Source of the DNA: CAHJXF01 sp038254545
GTDB taxonomy: Bacteria > Pseudomonadota > Gammaproteobacteria > Burkholderiales > Burkholderiaceae_D
DNA: 64,000 nucleotides
Direction of reading: 5' to 3'
NCBI GenBank assembly: GCA_038254545.1
Contig: JBBSGB010000019.1
Span: forward strand, 1 to 64,000
Part shown: piece by piece, positions 55,886 to 64,000 of the stretch
Numbering within the stretch: position 1 is the stretch's first letter
How the letters are laid out: each line of letters opens with the position of its first letter
The notes under the pieces: generated by a model
Databases searched by the model: none
The model's input: the letters and a program-made list of their open reading frames with translations, nothing else
What the model was told of the DNA's origin: nothing
Made by a program: the position numbers and the translations under genes

Positions 55886-55949
55886 TCGGTCACGGCCGAG
55901 ACGCTCGTCGTTTTCTTCGCACGCAGGACGACCGAGCCTGCAGACATCC

Positions 55950-56279
55950 GTGTACAGCTTCCCCGCGCCGATCACGATGGGCAATGCATCGGCCAGCCTG
56001 GCGGATTGCATGCGTGCGATCGATGGCGGCGAAACCGAATTCGCGCTCGATGCGCTCGGCCGCTCGGATTCGTCCGCCGTCGCGGTCCTGCTCGCGGCGG
56101 CTCGCCATGCGCGGGAGAAAGGCAGGTCGCTTCGATGGACCGGAATGTCCGCGGCCGTCGCAAGCCTTGCAAAGCTTTACGGGGTCGATACGCTCCTGAT
56201 CGGCGACCAGTCGATGCCGGCGGCCAAGGCAAGCTCGCGTATCACCACGATGCAGCAGGAATCTCATCGACCACATTGA
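55950..56279 (+). CDS. mlaB: STAS-domain protein MlaB
   Basis: From a GTG at 55950 the protein has 109 residues and a single STAS domain: MGNASASLADCMRAIDGGETEFALDALGRSDSSAVAVLLAAARHA. MlaB binds MlaF and is needed for transporter activity; the DSSAV loop holds the conserved serine/threonine region. The frame is open back to 55854 but STAS proteins start close to the first strand (YSFPAPIT), so the GTG is preferred. It follows mlaC by 64 bases. Confidence 0.85.
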   Translation: MYSFPAPITMGNASASLADCMRAIDGGETEFALDALGRSDSSAVAVLLAAARHAREKGRSLRWTGMSAAVASLAKLYGVDTLLIGDQSMPAAKASSRITTMQQESHRPH

Positions 56280-56329
56280 TCGAACCCGCTGAGATTCTCC
56301 TGCCGTCGGAATGACAACGGTGCGCGGCC

Positions 56330-56335
56330 TATAAT
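56330..56335 (+). promoter_or_regulatory. Possible -10 element before the ABC exporter genes
   Basis: TATAAT at 56330-56335 lies 65 bases before the ATPase start and 51 bases after mlaB. It suggests a promoter internal to the mla-murA-his gene string. The -35 region is unclear. Confidence 0.45.
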
Positions 56336-56399
56336 CTCGCCCTCGCCGCGTGCCCGATGGACTTGCCGCGTGCTCCCCCGTGGTATTTCCAGATCACCC

Positions 56400-57335
56400 A
56401 TGCCGGCCGCCATCCATCTCGAAAACGTGCAGAAGCGCTACCGCGCGCTGCAGGCGCTTGCGGGCGTGAGCTTCGCGATCGACGAGGGCGACTTCTTCGG
56501 GCTGCTCGGACCCAACGGCGCCGGCAAGACCACCCTGATCTCGATCATCGCGGGCCTCACGCGCGCCGACGCGGGCACGGCGCGCGTGCTCGGCCACGAT
56601 GTCGTGACCGACTATCGCGCGAGTCGGCGGCTGCTCGGCGTGGTGCCGCAGGAGCTGGTGTTCGATCCCTTCTTCACCGTGCGCGAGACCCTGCGCATCC
56701 AGTCGGGCTACTTCGGTCTCTCGAACAACGATCGCTGGATCGACGAGATCATGCACAACCTCGACCTGACGGCCAAGGCCAACGTCAACATGCGCGCCTT
56801 GTCGGGCGGCATGAAGCGTCGCGTGCTGGTGGCGCAAGCGCTGGTGCACAAGCCGCCGGTGATCGTGCTCGACGAGCCGACCGCCGGTGTCGATGTCGAA
56901 TTGCGGCAGACCCTGTGGCAATTCATCGCGCGCCTGAATCGCGAAGGCCACACCATCGTGCTGACCACGCATTACCTCGAAGAAGCGCAGGCGCTGTGCA
57001 AGTGCATCGCGATGCTGCAACACGGCCGCGTGGTCGCGCTCGAATCGACCGCCTCGCTGCTCGCGCGCTTCGACGCGGCGCAATTGATCCTGCATTTCGC
57101 GCGGGGACATCTTCCCGAAGGCCTGGTCGATCGCGCCGTCGAGCCAGGGACCGCGCGCACCTCCGACCGCGTGGCCTTGCGCCTGGCCGCTGCGAGCGAA
57201 GTCGAGCCGATCCTGGCGAGCTGCCGCGCGGCCGGCGCGGTGATCGACCAGGTCGCGATCCAGCGCGCCGATCTCGAAGACGTGTTCATGCAGATCATGA
57301 GCGGCGCGCGCGGTGAAGCGGCGGTGGCGCAGTGA
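56400..57335 (+). CDS. ABC exporter ATPase, YadG type
   Basis: The 311-residue ATPase has Walker A GPNGAGKTT near residue 45, Q-loop GVVPQELVFDPFFTV, signature LSGGMKRRVLVAQAL and Walker B VIVLDEPTAGVDVE, followed by a C-terminal regulatory extension typical of drug/ABC-2 exporters. With the next gene it forms a YadGH-like exporter; the substrate of YadGH is unknown. I use the ATG at 56400 (MPAAIHLENV); the frame starts at 56370. The pair always sits near mla-murA in betaproteobacteria as far as I recall. Confidence 0.9.
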   Translation: MPAAIHLENVQKRYRALQALAGVSFAIDEGDFFGLLGPNGAGKTTLISIIAGLTRADAGTARVLGHDVVTDYRASRRLLGVVPQELVFDPFFTVRETLRIQSGYFGLSNNDRWIDEIMHNLDLTAKANVNMRALSGGMKRRVLVAQALVHKPPVIVLDEPTAGVDVELRQTLWQFIARLNREGHTIVLTTHYLEEAQALCKCIAMLQHGRVVALESTASLLARFDAAQLILHFARGHLPEGLVDRAVEPGTARTSDRVALRLAAASEVEPILASCRAAGAVIDQVAIQRADLEDVFMQIMSGARGEAAVAQ

Positions 57336-57354
57336 GCACGCAGGTGGATACGCA

Positions 57355-58212
57355 ATGAACACACAAGCGAGTGCGGTGTCCACGCCCGCAATGACGGACG
57401 CGAACGCGGTGGCCGCAGCGCCGCCCCAGCTTCCCGAAGGTGCGGACTTCGGCCAGGCAACCGGCTTTCGCACGCTGTTCTACAAGGAGTCCTTGCGCTT
57501 CTGGAAGGTCGGCTACCAGACCGTCGGCGCCCCGATCCTCGTGGCGGTGCTTTATCTGATGATCTTTTCGCACGTGCTCGAAGATCACGTGAAGGTCTAT
57601 GGCCGCATCTCGTACACCGCGTTCCTGATCCCCGGCCTGGTGATGATGGCGATGCTGCAGAACGCGTTCGCCAACGCCACCTCCTCGCTGATCCAGTCCA
57701 AGATCAGCGGCAATTTGGTATTCGTGTTGCTGACGCCGCTGTCGCATCGCGAAGTGTTCGCGGCCTACGTGCTCGCATCGATGGTGCGCGGGCTCGTGGT
57801 GGGCGTAGGGGTGCTGGTGGTGACCTTGTGGTTCGCGGTGCCCGACTTCGCCGCGCCGCTGTGGATCATCGTGTTCGCATTGATCGCCACGACCGCGCTC
57901 GGCACCCTCGGCCTGATCGCCGGCGTGTGGGCCGAGAAGTTCGATCAGGTCGCCGCGTTCCAGAACTTCCTGATCATGCCGGCGACCTTTCTCTCGGGCG
58001 TGTTCTACTCGGTGCACTCGTTGCCGCCGTTCTGGCAGAGCGTGTCGCACGCCAATCCCTTCTTCTACATGATCGACGGCTTTCGCTACGGCTTCTTCGG
58101 CGTGTCCGACGTATCGCCGTGGGTCAGCCTCGCGATCGTCGGCGCCACTTGCGCCGTGTTCGTGGCGATCGCGCTGAAGTTGCTCGCGTCCGGCTACAAG
58201 ACGCGCCACTAG
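57355..58212 (+). CDS. ABC-2 type permease, YadH type
   Basis: The 285-residue membrane protein has a soluble N-terminus and six spans, with FRTLFYKESLRFWKVGYQTVGAPILVAVLYLMIF, the conserved SGNLVFVLLTPLSHREVFAAYV and the C-terminal FLSGVFYSVHSLPPFWQ and ANPFFYMIDGFRYGFFG blocks of the ABC-2 family. It pairs with the ATPase 19 bases upstream. The start at 57355 gives the expected soluble N-terminus. Confidence 0.92.
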   Translation: MNTQASAVSTPAMTDANAVAAAPPQLPEGADFGQATGFRTLFYKESLRFWKVGYQTVGAPILVAVLYLMIFSHVLEDHVKVYGRISYTAFLIPGLVMMAMLQNAFANATSSLIQSKISGNLVFVLLTPLSHREVFAAYVLASMVRGLVVGVGVLVVTLWFAVPDFAAPLWIIVFALIATTALGTLGLIAGVWAEKFDQVAAFQNFLIMPATFLSGVFYSVHSLPPFWQSVSHANPFFYMIDGFRYGFFGVSDVSPWVSLAIVGATCAVFVAIALKLLASGYKTRH

Positions 58213-58224
58213 ATTGATCTGACC

Positions 58225-58488
58225 ATGATGACCAAGGAAATGATTCGCGAGCTGATCGCGTCCCACATCGCCTGCACCGAGCTCGACGTGCGCGGCGACG
58301 ACGGCGCGCACTTCGAGGCGACCATCGTCGCGCCGGCCTTCGTCGGCAAGTCGAGAGTCGCGCGCCATCAGCTCGTCTACGCAGCTCTCGGCGACCACAT
58401 GAAGGAAGCGATACACGCGCTGTCGTTCAAGACGCTGACGCCCGACGAGCGTTCGGAGCAAACGCCTGCGGACCTGAAGCGTGGATAA
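58225..58488 (+). CDS. ibaG: BolA-family protein IbaG
   Basis: The 87-residue protein is of the short BolA type: IRELIASHIACTELDVRGDDGAHFEATIVAPAFVGKSRVARHQLVY with the conserved ARHQLVY and H residues, and ALSFKTLTPDE. BolA-like proteins work with monothiol glutaredoxins in iron-sulfur handling; IbaG is linked to acid stress. It lies just before murA as in E. coli and its end overlaps the murA start. Confidence 0.93.
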   Translation: MMTKEMIRELIASHIACTELDVRGDDGAHFEATIVAPAFVGKSRVARHQLVYAALGDHMKEAIHALSFKTLTPDERSEQTPADLKRG

Positions 58489-59767
58489 GCTCGTCATCAC
58501 CGGCGGCCAACGCCTCTCGGGCGAAGTCGCGATCTCGGGCGCGAAGAACGCCGCGCTGCCGATACTCGCAGCCAGCCTCCTGACGAGCGAGCCGCTCGAA
58601 CTTTCCAACGTGCCCGACCTGCGCGATGTCGGCACCATGCTTCACCTGCTCGAGCGCATGGGCATGCACGTCGAGCGCGGCGAGCACTGCGTCACGCTGC
58701 GCGCCGATGCGATCACGGTGCTCGAGGCCGCCTACGATCTCGTCAAGACGATGCGCGCGGCTATCCTCGTGCTCGGGCCGATGCTCGCGCGCTTCGGCGA
58801 AGCGCGCGTGTCGCTGCCGGGCGGTTGCGCGATCGGCCAGCGGCCCGTCGATCAGCACATCAAGGGCCTGCAGGCGATGGGCGCGATCATCGAGATCGAG
58901 CAGGGCTACCTGATCGCGCGCGTCGATGGCGCGGGCGGACGCCTGAAGGGTGCGCGCATCGTCACTGACATGGTGACCGTGACCGGCACCGAGAACCTGA
59001 TGATGGCCGCGACGCTCGCCGACGGCCAGACCGTGATCGAGAACGCGGCGCGCGAGCCCGAGATCGTCGATCTGGCGACCGTGCTGATCGCGATGGGCGC
59101 GCGCGTCCAGGGTGCGGGGACCGACCGCATCGTGATCGAAGGCGTCGAGGCTCTTTCGGGTGCGCGTCACGCGGTGATGCCCGATCGCATCGAGACCGGA
59201 ACGTTTCTGTGCGCAGCCGCGGCGACCGTGTCGCGCCATGGCGGCGATGTGATGTTGACGAACGTGCGCCCGCGCAGTCTCGACGCGGTGCTCGACAAGC
59301 TTCTCGAGGCAGGTGTCGCGCTCGAATGCGGCGGCGACTCGATTCGGGTCTATCGCAACGGACGCGACGCTACCCTCGCAGGTGTCAACATCCGCACCTC
59401 GGAGTACCCCGCGTTCCCTACCGACATGCAGGCGCAGTTCATGGCGCTCAACTGCGTGGCCGACGGCACCAGTCGCGTCACCGAGACGATCTTCGAGAAC
59501 CGCTTCATGCACGTGCAGGAATTGAGTCGCCTGGGCGCTGCGATCGAGATCGAAGGCAACACCGCGATCGTCAAGGGCGTGCCGCGGCTGTCGGGCGCGA
59601 CCGTGATGGCGACCGACCTGCGCGCGTCGGCGGGACTCGTGATCGCCGCGCTGGTGGCCGATGGCGAAACCAGCATCGACCGCATCTACCACCTCGATCG
59701 CGGCTACGAAGCGATGGAGAACAAGCTCACTGCGCTGGGCGCGACGATCCATCGCGTCGCGGGCTGA
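58481..59767 (+). CDS. murA: UDP-N-acetylglucosamine 1-carboxyvinyltransferase
   Basis: The 428-residue enzyme makes the first committed peptidoglycan precursor from UDP-GlcNAc and PEP. It starts with GTG at 58481 overlapping ibaG. Active-site Cys116 is in LPGGCAIGQRPVDQH, so it should be sensitive to fosfomycin; also seen are SGEVAISGAKNAALP, PDRIETGTFLCAA and TDLRASAGLVIAALVA. Length is normal. hisG follows after 12 bases. Confidence 0.97.
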   Translation: MDKLVITGGQRLSGEVAISGAKNAALPILAASLLTSEPLELSNVPDLRDVGTMLHLLERMGMHVERGEHCVTLRADAITVLEAAYDLVKTMRAAILVLGPMLARFGEARVSLPGGCAIGQRPVDQHIKGLQAMGAIIEIEQGYLIARVDGAGGRLKGARIVTDMVTVTGTENLMMAATLADGQTVIENAAREPEIVDLATVLIAMGARVQGAGTDRIVIEGVEALSGARHAVMPDRIETGTFLCAAAATVSRHGGDVMLTNVRPRSLDAVLDKLLEAGVALECGGDSIRVYRNGRDATLAGVNIRTSEYPAFPTDMQAQFMALNCVADGTSRVTETIFENRFMHVQELSRLGAAIEIEGNTAIVKGVPRLSGATVMATDLRASAGLVIAALVADGETSIDRIYHLDRGYEAMENKLTALGATIHRVAG

Positions 59768-59779
59768 ATCCGCAACCCC

Positions 59780-60454
59780 ATGCTCACGCTCGCGCTTTCG
59801 AAGGGCCGCATCATCGCCGAGACCCTGCCGCTCCTGGCGGCGGCCGGCATCGTCGCATCCGAAGATCCCGAGTCCTCGCGCAAGCTGATCATCCCAACCT
59901 CGAATTTCGACGTGCGCATCATCATCGTGCGTGCGGCCGATGTGCCGACCTATGTCGAACACGGCGCGGCCGACCTCGGCGTAGCCGGCAAGGACGTGCT
60001 GCTCGAACACGGCGATGCGTCCAGCGGCGGCGGCCTCTATCAGCCGCTCGACCTCGAGATCGCGCGCTGCCGCTTGTCGGTGGCGGCGCCGCGCGGCTTC
60101 GATTACGCGAACGCGGTCCGGCAGGGCGCGCGCCTGTCGATCGCGACCAAGTACGTGCGCGCCGCGCGCGAGCACTTCGACATGAAGGGCGTGCACGTCG
60201 ACCTGATCAAGCTCTACGGCTCGATGGAGCTCGGGCCGCTGGTGGGCCTGGCCGATGCGATCGTCGATCTGGTGTCGTCGGGGGCGACGCTCGCGGCCAA
60301 TGATCTCGTCGAGGTCGAGACCATCATGCCGATCTCATCGCGATTGATCGTCAACCAGGCCGCGTTGAAACTGAAGCGCGATGCGATCCAACCCTTGCTC
60401 GAGGCGTTGACGAAGGTGGTCGATGCGCGCCGCGCGAAGGCGTCGCCAGCGTGA
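59780..60454 (+). CDS. hisG: ATP phosphoribosyltransferase, short form
   Basis: The 224-residue enzyme starts histidine synthesis by joining PRPP and ATP. It begins LTLALSKGRIIAETLPLL and has the PRPP-binding region EIVDLVSSGATLAANDLVEVE-like (here AIVDLVSSGATLAANDL). The C-terminal regulatory ACT-like domain of long HisG is absent, so it should need HisZ, which is not in this window. The next gene's GTG overlaps its stop. Confidence 0.96.
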   Translation: MLTLALSKGRIIAETLPLLAAAGIVASEDPESSRKLIIPTSNFDVRIIIVRAADVPTYVEHGAADLGVAGKDVLLEHGDASSGGGLYQPLDLEIARCRLSVAAPRGFDYANAVRQGARLSIATKYVRAAREHFDMKGVHVDLIKLYGSMELGPLVGLADAIVDLVSSGATLAANDLVEVETIMPISSRLIVNQAALKLKRDAIQPLLEALTKVVDARRAKASPA

Positions 60455-61761
60455 GCGCGGTCCGTCGACTCGATAGCAGCGCGGCAAGCTTCGACGCGGA
60501 CCTCGCGGCCTTGCTGCGCTTCGATACCGACGTCGATTCGACCGTCGATCAGGCGGCCGCGGCGATCCTCGCGGACGTGCGCGAGCGCGGCGATGCGGCA
60601 CTGATCGAATACACGCGGCGCTTCGATCGTTTCACGGTCGCATCGGCCGCCGCGCTCGAAGTCCCGCGCGATGCGATAGCCGCGGCGCGCGAGGGACTGC
60701 CCGCCGATCAGCGCGATGCGCTCGAAGCCGCGGCCGCGCGCATCCGGCGCTTCCACGACCACCAGCGCGGCGAGTCGTGGGGCATCACCGAGGCCGACGG
60801 CACGCGGGTCGGGCAACGGGTGACGCCACTCGATCGCGTCGGCCTCTACGTGCCCGGCGGCCTTGCGGCCTATCCATCGTCGGTGTTGATGAGCGCGATT
60901 CCCGCGAAGGTCGCGGGCGTCGGCGAAGTCGTGATGGTCACGCCCACGCCCGGTGGCGAACGCAACGCGATGGTGGTGGCCGCAGCAGCCATCGCCGGCG
61001 TCGATCGCGTCTTCACGATCGGCGGTGCGCAGGCCATTGCAGCGCTCGCGTATGGCACCGCGACGATACCGGCCGTGGACAAGATCGTCGGTCCCGGCAA
61101 CGCCTACGTCGCGGCCGCCAAGCGCCGCGTGTTCGGCGCGGTCGGCATCGACATGATCGCCGGCCCGTCGGAGATTCTTGTCGTCGCCGATGGCGCGGCC
61201 CCTGCCGACTGGATCGCGATGGATCTCTTCTCGCAGGCCGAGCACGACGAGGTCGCGCAGGCGATCCTGCTTTGCCCCGATGCGGCCTACATCGATTCGG
61301 TGGCGGCGAGCATCGCGCGCCTGATGCCGACGCTCGCGCGCATCGATATCGTGACGGCCTCGATGCGCGATCGTTGCGCATTGATCAAGGTCCGAAACCT
61401 CGACGACGCGTGTGTGATCGTCAATCGCATCGCGCCCGAGCACCTCGAGCTGTCGGTCGCCGATCCCGAAGCGCTGCTGCCGAAGATCCGCCACGCCGGC
61501 GCGATCTTCATGGGCATCCACAGCTCCGAAGCACTCGGCGACTATTGCGCGGGACCGAACCACGTGCTGCCGACCGCGCGCACGGCGCGCTTCTCGTCGC
61601 CGCTCGGCGTCTACGATTTTCAGAAGCGCTCGTCGATCGTCGCGGTCAGCCGCGCGGGGGCGCAGACGCTCGGGGCGCTGGCCTCGACGCTGGCGCGCGG
61701 CGAAGGGCTCGATGCGCACGCGCGTTCGGCCGAATTCCGAATCGACCGCGAACCTTCATGA
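60451..61761 (+). CDS. hisD: Histidinol dehydrogenase
   Basis: The 436-residue zinc enzyme oxidises histidinol to histidine in two steps. It shows RVTPLDRVGLYVPGGLAAYPSSVLM, KIVGPGNAYVAAAKR, DMIAGPSEILVVAD, the catalytic region SQAEHDEVAQAI and APEHLELSVADPEALL with GAIFMGIHSSEALGDYCAGPNHVLPT split over the zinc-binding end. It overlaps hisG (GTGA) and hisC (ATGA). Confidence 0.97.
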   Translation: MSAVRRLDSSAASFDADLAALLRFDTDVDSTVDQAAAAILADVRERGDAALIEYTRRFDRFTVASAAALEVPRDAIAAAREGLPADQRDALEAAAARIRRFHDHQRGESWGITEADGTRVGQRVTPLDRVGLYVPGGLAAYPSSVLMSAIPAKVAGVGEVVMVTPTPGGERNAMVVAAAAIAGVDRVFTIGGAQAIAALAYGTATIPAVDKIVGPGNAYVAAAKRRVFGAVGIDMIAGPSEILVVADGAAPADWIAMDLFSQAEHDEVAQAILLCPDAAYIDSVAASIARLMPTLARIDIVTASMRDRCALIKVRNLDDACVIVNRIAPEHLELSVADPEALLPKIRHAGAIFMGIHSSEALGDYCAGPNHVLPTARTARFSSPLGVYDFQKRSSIVAVSRAGAQTLGALASTLARGEGLDAHARSAEFRIDREPS

Positions 61762-62894
61762 GTGCGCGAGCGGCACAGCCGTCGGCAGGAGCTATCGTCG
61801 AGCGCGTGGTTCGCGACGACGTGCGCGCGATGCACGCCTACGCGGTGCCCGATGCGACCGGTTTCGTGAAGCTCGATGCGATGGAGAATCCCTACGCGTT
61901 GCCGACCGAACTGCGCGAGGAACTCGGCCAGCGGCTCGCCAAGGTCGCGATGAATCGCTATCCGGTCCCGCGCGCCGACGCGTTGCGCGCCGCCATCCGT
62001 CGCGTGATGCAGGTGCCCGAGGGCTGCGACGTGATGCTCGGCAACGGATCGGACGAATTGATCGCGCTCGCGTGCGCCGCGGTCGCGCGCGACCGCGCAT
62101 CGGTGTTGTCGCTGGTACCCGGCTTCGTGATGTTCGAACTGTCGGCGCGCATCGCGCGGCTCGAACACGTGGCCGTGTCCTTGAAGCCCGACTTCGCGAT
62201 CGATCGCGACGCGACCATCATTGCGATGCGTGCGCGCCGTCCCGCTCTCGCTTTCATCGCGTACCCAAACAATCCGACCGGCAACCTGTTTGCAAGAGCC
62301 GACGTCGAAGCCATCGTCATCGCTGCGCGTGAGACCGATACACTGGTGATCGTCGACGAGGCCTATCGCGCATTCGCATCCGACAGCTTCATGGCGGACC
62401 TGCCGCATCACGACCATCTGTTGGTTCTGCGCACGGTCAGCAAGAGCGGTCTGGCCGGCGCGCGCCTCGGCTATCTGGCGGGCGCGCCGCAATGGCTGAA
62501 CGAGTTCGACAAGATCAGGCCGCCTTACAACATCAACGTCTTCACGCAATGCGCGGTGCAGTTCGCGCTCGAGCACCACGAGGTGCTCGATGCGCAGGCG
62601 GGGCTCTTGCGAGGCGAGCGGGCAAGACTGTTCAGCGCGCTGCAAGCGATCGATGGCATCACGCCATTCCCATCGGACGCGAACTTCATTCTGTTTCGCG
62701 TCGAGAACCGCGATTCCACCGCTGCCTCGCGGGTCTTCGAAGCCTTGAAGCGTCGCCGCGTGCTGATCAAAGACCTCTCGCGCATGCCGTTGTGCGCAAA
62801 TGCCCTGCGTGTTACGGTTTCCACGCCCGAAGAGAACGCGATCTTCCTCGACGCCTTGTCTGCGGCCCTCCACGAAACCCGAATGTCACGATGA
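61758..62894 (+). CDS. hisC: Histidinol-phosphate aminotransferase
   Basis: The 378-residue PLP enzyme has the N-terminal KLDAMENPYALP, GSDELIALACAAV, FIAYPNNPTGNLF, the VIVDEAYRAF strand and the PLP lysine in LRTVSKSGLAGARLGYLAG. It aminates imidazole-acetol phosphate. The ATG at 61758 overlaps the hisD stop. A short gap leads to hisB. Confidence 0.96.
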   Translation: MSARAAQPSAGAIVERVVRDDVRAMHAYAVPDATGFVKLDAMENPYALPTELREELGQRLAKVAMNRYPVPRADALRAAIRRVMQVPEGCDVMLGNGSDELIALACAAVARDRASVLSLVPGFVMFELSARIARLEHVAVSLKPDFAIDRDATIIAMRARRPALAFIAYPNNPTGNLFARADVEAIVIAARETDTLVIVDEAYRAFASDSFMADLPHHDHLLVLRTVSKSGLAGARLGYLAGAPQWLNEFDKIRPPYNINVFTQCAVQFALEHHEVLDAQAGLLRGERARLFSALQAIDGITPFPSDANFILFRVENRDSTAASRVFEALKRRRVLIKDLSRMPLCANALRVTVSTPEENAIFLDALSAALHETRMSR

Positions 62895-62901
62895 CAGCGA
62901 T

Positions 62902-63519
62902 ATGAATGCAGCTCTGGAATCCTCGGTGCTCGCGCGCCGCGCCAGCGTCACCCGCAACACCGCCGAGACGCAGATCGCGGTCGCGGTCGATCTCGACGGC
63001 ATCGGCCGCGCGAAGCTCGCGACCGGCGTCGCCTTCCTCGATCACATGCTCGACCAGATCGCGCGTCACGGCCTGGTCGATCTCGACATTGCAGCCAAGG
63101 GCGACCTGCATATCGACGCGCATCACACCGTCGAGGACATCGGCATCACGCTCGGGCAGGCGGTGGCGAGAGCGATCGGCGACAAGAAGGGCATACGCCG
63201 CTATGGCCACGCCTATGTGCCGCTCGACGAAGCGCTGTCGCGGGTCGTGATCGACTTCTCGGGGAGGCCCGAACTCGAGTGGCACGTGCCGTTCACGCGC
63301 GCGATGATCGGCAGCTTCGACGTGGACCTCGCGCACGAATTCTTCCAGGGCTTCGTCAATCACGCGCAGGTCACACTGCACGTCGACAACCTGCGCGGCG
63401 ACAACGCCCATCATCAATGCGAGACGGTCTTCAAGGCCTTCGGCCGCGCGTTGCGGATGGCCGTCGAGCGCGACGCGCGCACGGCGGGGACAATACCGAG
63501 CACCAAAGGCAGCCTCTGA
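62902..63519 (+). CDS. hisB: Imidazoleglycerol-phosphate dehydratase
   Basis: The 205-residue enzyme is the single-function dehydratase, without the phosphatase domain fused in E. coli HisB. Metal-binding motifs are FLDHMLDQIARHGLVDL, DIDAHHTVEDIGI-type (here HIDAHHTVEDIGITLG), FFQGFVNHAQVTLH and DNAHHQCETVFKAFGRAL. A histidinol-phosphate phosphatase must be elsewhere. I chose the ATG at 62902; the frame is open from 62800 inside hisC. Confidence 0.96.
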   Translation: MNAALESSVLARRASVTRNTAETQIAVAVDLDGIGRAKLATGVAFLDHMLDQIARHGLVDLDIAAKGDLHIDAHHTVEDIGITLGQAVARAIGDKKGIRRYGHAYVPLDEALSRVVIDFSGRPELEWHVPFTRAMIGSFDVDLAHEFFQGFVNHAQVTLHVDNLRGDNAHHQCETVFKAFGRALRMAVERDARTAGTIPSTKGSL

Positions 63520-63530
63520 TCGCGTGCCTG

Positions 63531-63839
63531 ATGTTTTCGATGAAGGTGTACCTCTACCGGTGGAAGCTTCACGCCGATCGCGAGTCGGATTTTGTCGCGG
63601 CGTGGTCGGAGAGAACGCGGGTCCTGCGAGAACTTGGATCGTTCGGATCGCGTCTGCATCGTGGTGACGACGGCTGGTGGTACGGATATGCGCAATGGCC
63701 TGATGAGGCAACGCGCAGTCGAGCTTTTGCCCGGGTCGATGGGGATGCTGTTTATGAACGGATGCGCGCAGCGGTTATCGAAAGGCTGCCCGAAGTCGAG
63801 CTCGATCCCGTTGCCGACTTTCTCGTGGCCGCGTCGTGA
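63531..63839 (+). CDS. Small ABM-like (dimeric alpha-beta barrel) protein inside the his operon
   Basis: The 102-residue protein resembles the antibiotic-biosynthesis-monooxygenase family: MKVYLYRWKLHADRESDFVAAW, then GSFGSRLHRGDDGWWYGYAQWPDEATRSRAF and a helical end. Such proteins form small ferredoxin-like dimers and include cofactor-free oxygenases and heme-degrading enzymes, but many have no known role. ATG codons at 63531 and 63540 are both possible. It lies 11 bases after hisB and its stop overlaps the hisH start as GTGA, so it is embedded in the operon. A role in histidine synthesis is not known. Confidence 0.7.
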   Translation: MFSMKVYLYRWKLHADRESDFVAAWSERTRVLRELGSFGSRLHRGDDGWWYGYAQWPDEATRSRAFARVDGDAVYERMRAAVIERLPEVELDPVADFLVAAS

Positions 63840-64000
63840 TCGTCATCGTCGACTACGGCATGGGCAACGTCCGCAGCGTCGCGCAGGCCCTGAAGCATGT
63901 CGCTCCCGATACGGACGTGCGCATCTCGGGCAATGCGAACGAGTTGCTCGAGGCCGATCGCATCGTGTTGCCGGGTCAGGGCGCGATGCCCGATTGCATG
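63836..64000 (+). CDS. hisH: Imidazole glycerol phosphate synthase glutaminase subunit HisH, N-terminal part (cut by window end)
   Basis: Fifty-five codons are present from a GTG at 63836. They read VIVDYGMGNVRSVAQALKHV and later RIVLPGQGAMPDCM, the HisH opening and oxyanion region; the catalytic Cys-His-Glu lie beyond the window. HisH supplies ammonia to HisF. The V usual in LPGVGAM is Q here. Confidence 0.95.
   Translation, partial: MIVIVDYGMGNVRSVAQALKHVAPDTDVRISGNANELLEADRIVLPGQGAMPDCM

Overview
The window looks like a chromosomal segment of a high-GC Burkholderiales (betaproteobacterial) genome. The evidence is gene content and order: methionine synthase split into two adjacent genes, DUF3567 and DUF1840 proteins, lolB-ispE-tRNA-Gln-prs-rplY-pth, mlaFEDACB followed by an ABC-2 exporter pair, ibaG-murA, and a compact his operon with short-form HisG. 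I cannot place it to genus. Coding density is very high, many neighbouring genes overlap by 4 to 9 bases, and I see no insertion sequence, prophage, CRISPR array or rRNA.

Layout. 1-7390 holds the end of trkH, a DUF3567 gene, metH1/metH2 with a strong terminator-like hairpin between them, a transglutaminase and a YcaQ-type winged-helix protein. 7410-12741 is a patch of small poorly known genes (two DUF1840 paralogues, two lipoproteins, DUF2177) around a 905-residue patatin-like phospholipase that carries a multi-span membrane block. 12716-19957 is a complete RND efflux cassette: TetR repressor diverging from adaptor, pump and outer-membrane channel, with an AcrR-like operator between them. 19986-24196 is a Pqi lipid-transport operon with PqiA split in two. 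24188-28023 (minus) holds comM, ubiK and a decayed S9 peptidase.

28146-34308 (minus) is TPR protein, lolB, ispE, tRNA-Gln, prs, rplY and pth, apparently one transcription unit with a tRNA inside it. 34526-38661 (plus) is mutM, a dynamin-like GTPase and mutY. 38658-49605 is mostly minus-strand and includes rapZ, psiF, hprK, ptsN, hpf, rpoN, lptB, lptA, lptC, kdsC and kdsD: nitrogen-PTS and sigma-54 control next to LPS export and Kdo synthesis. 49714-64000 (plus) runs from a Kef-type antiporter through mlaFEDACB, a YadGH-type exporter, ibaG and murA into hisG-hisD-hisC-hisB, a small ABM-like gene, and the start of hisH.

The functional theme is the cell envelope: two MCE-type phospholipid systems (Pqi and Mla), LPS export and Kdo synthesis, lipoprotein insertion (LolB), peptidoglycan precursor synthesis (MurA) and drug efflux. 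Most of this is well-known biology. The parts most worth a second look are the hairpin between metH1 and metH2, the membrane-spanning patatin, the inactivated S9 peptidase, the GTPase with a changed P-loop, and the extra gene inside the his operon. I did not find a clearly new multi-gene system.
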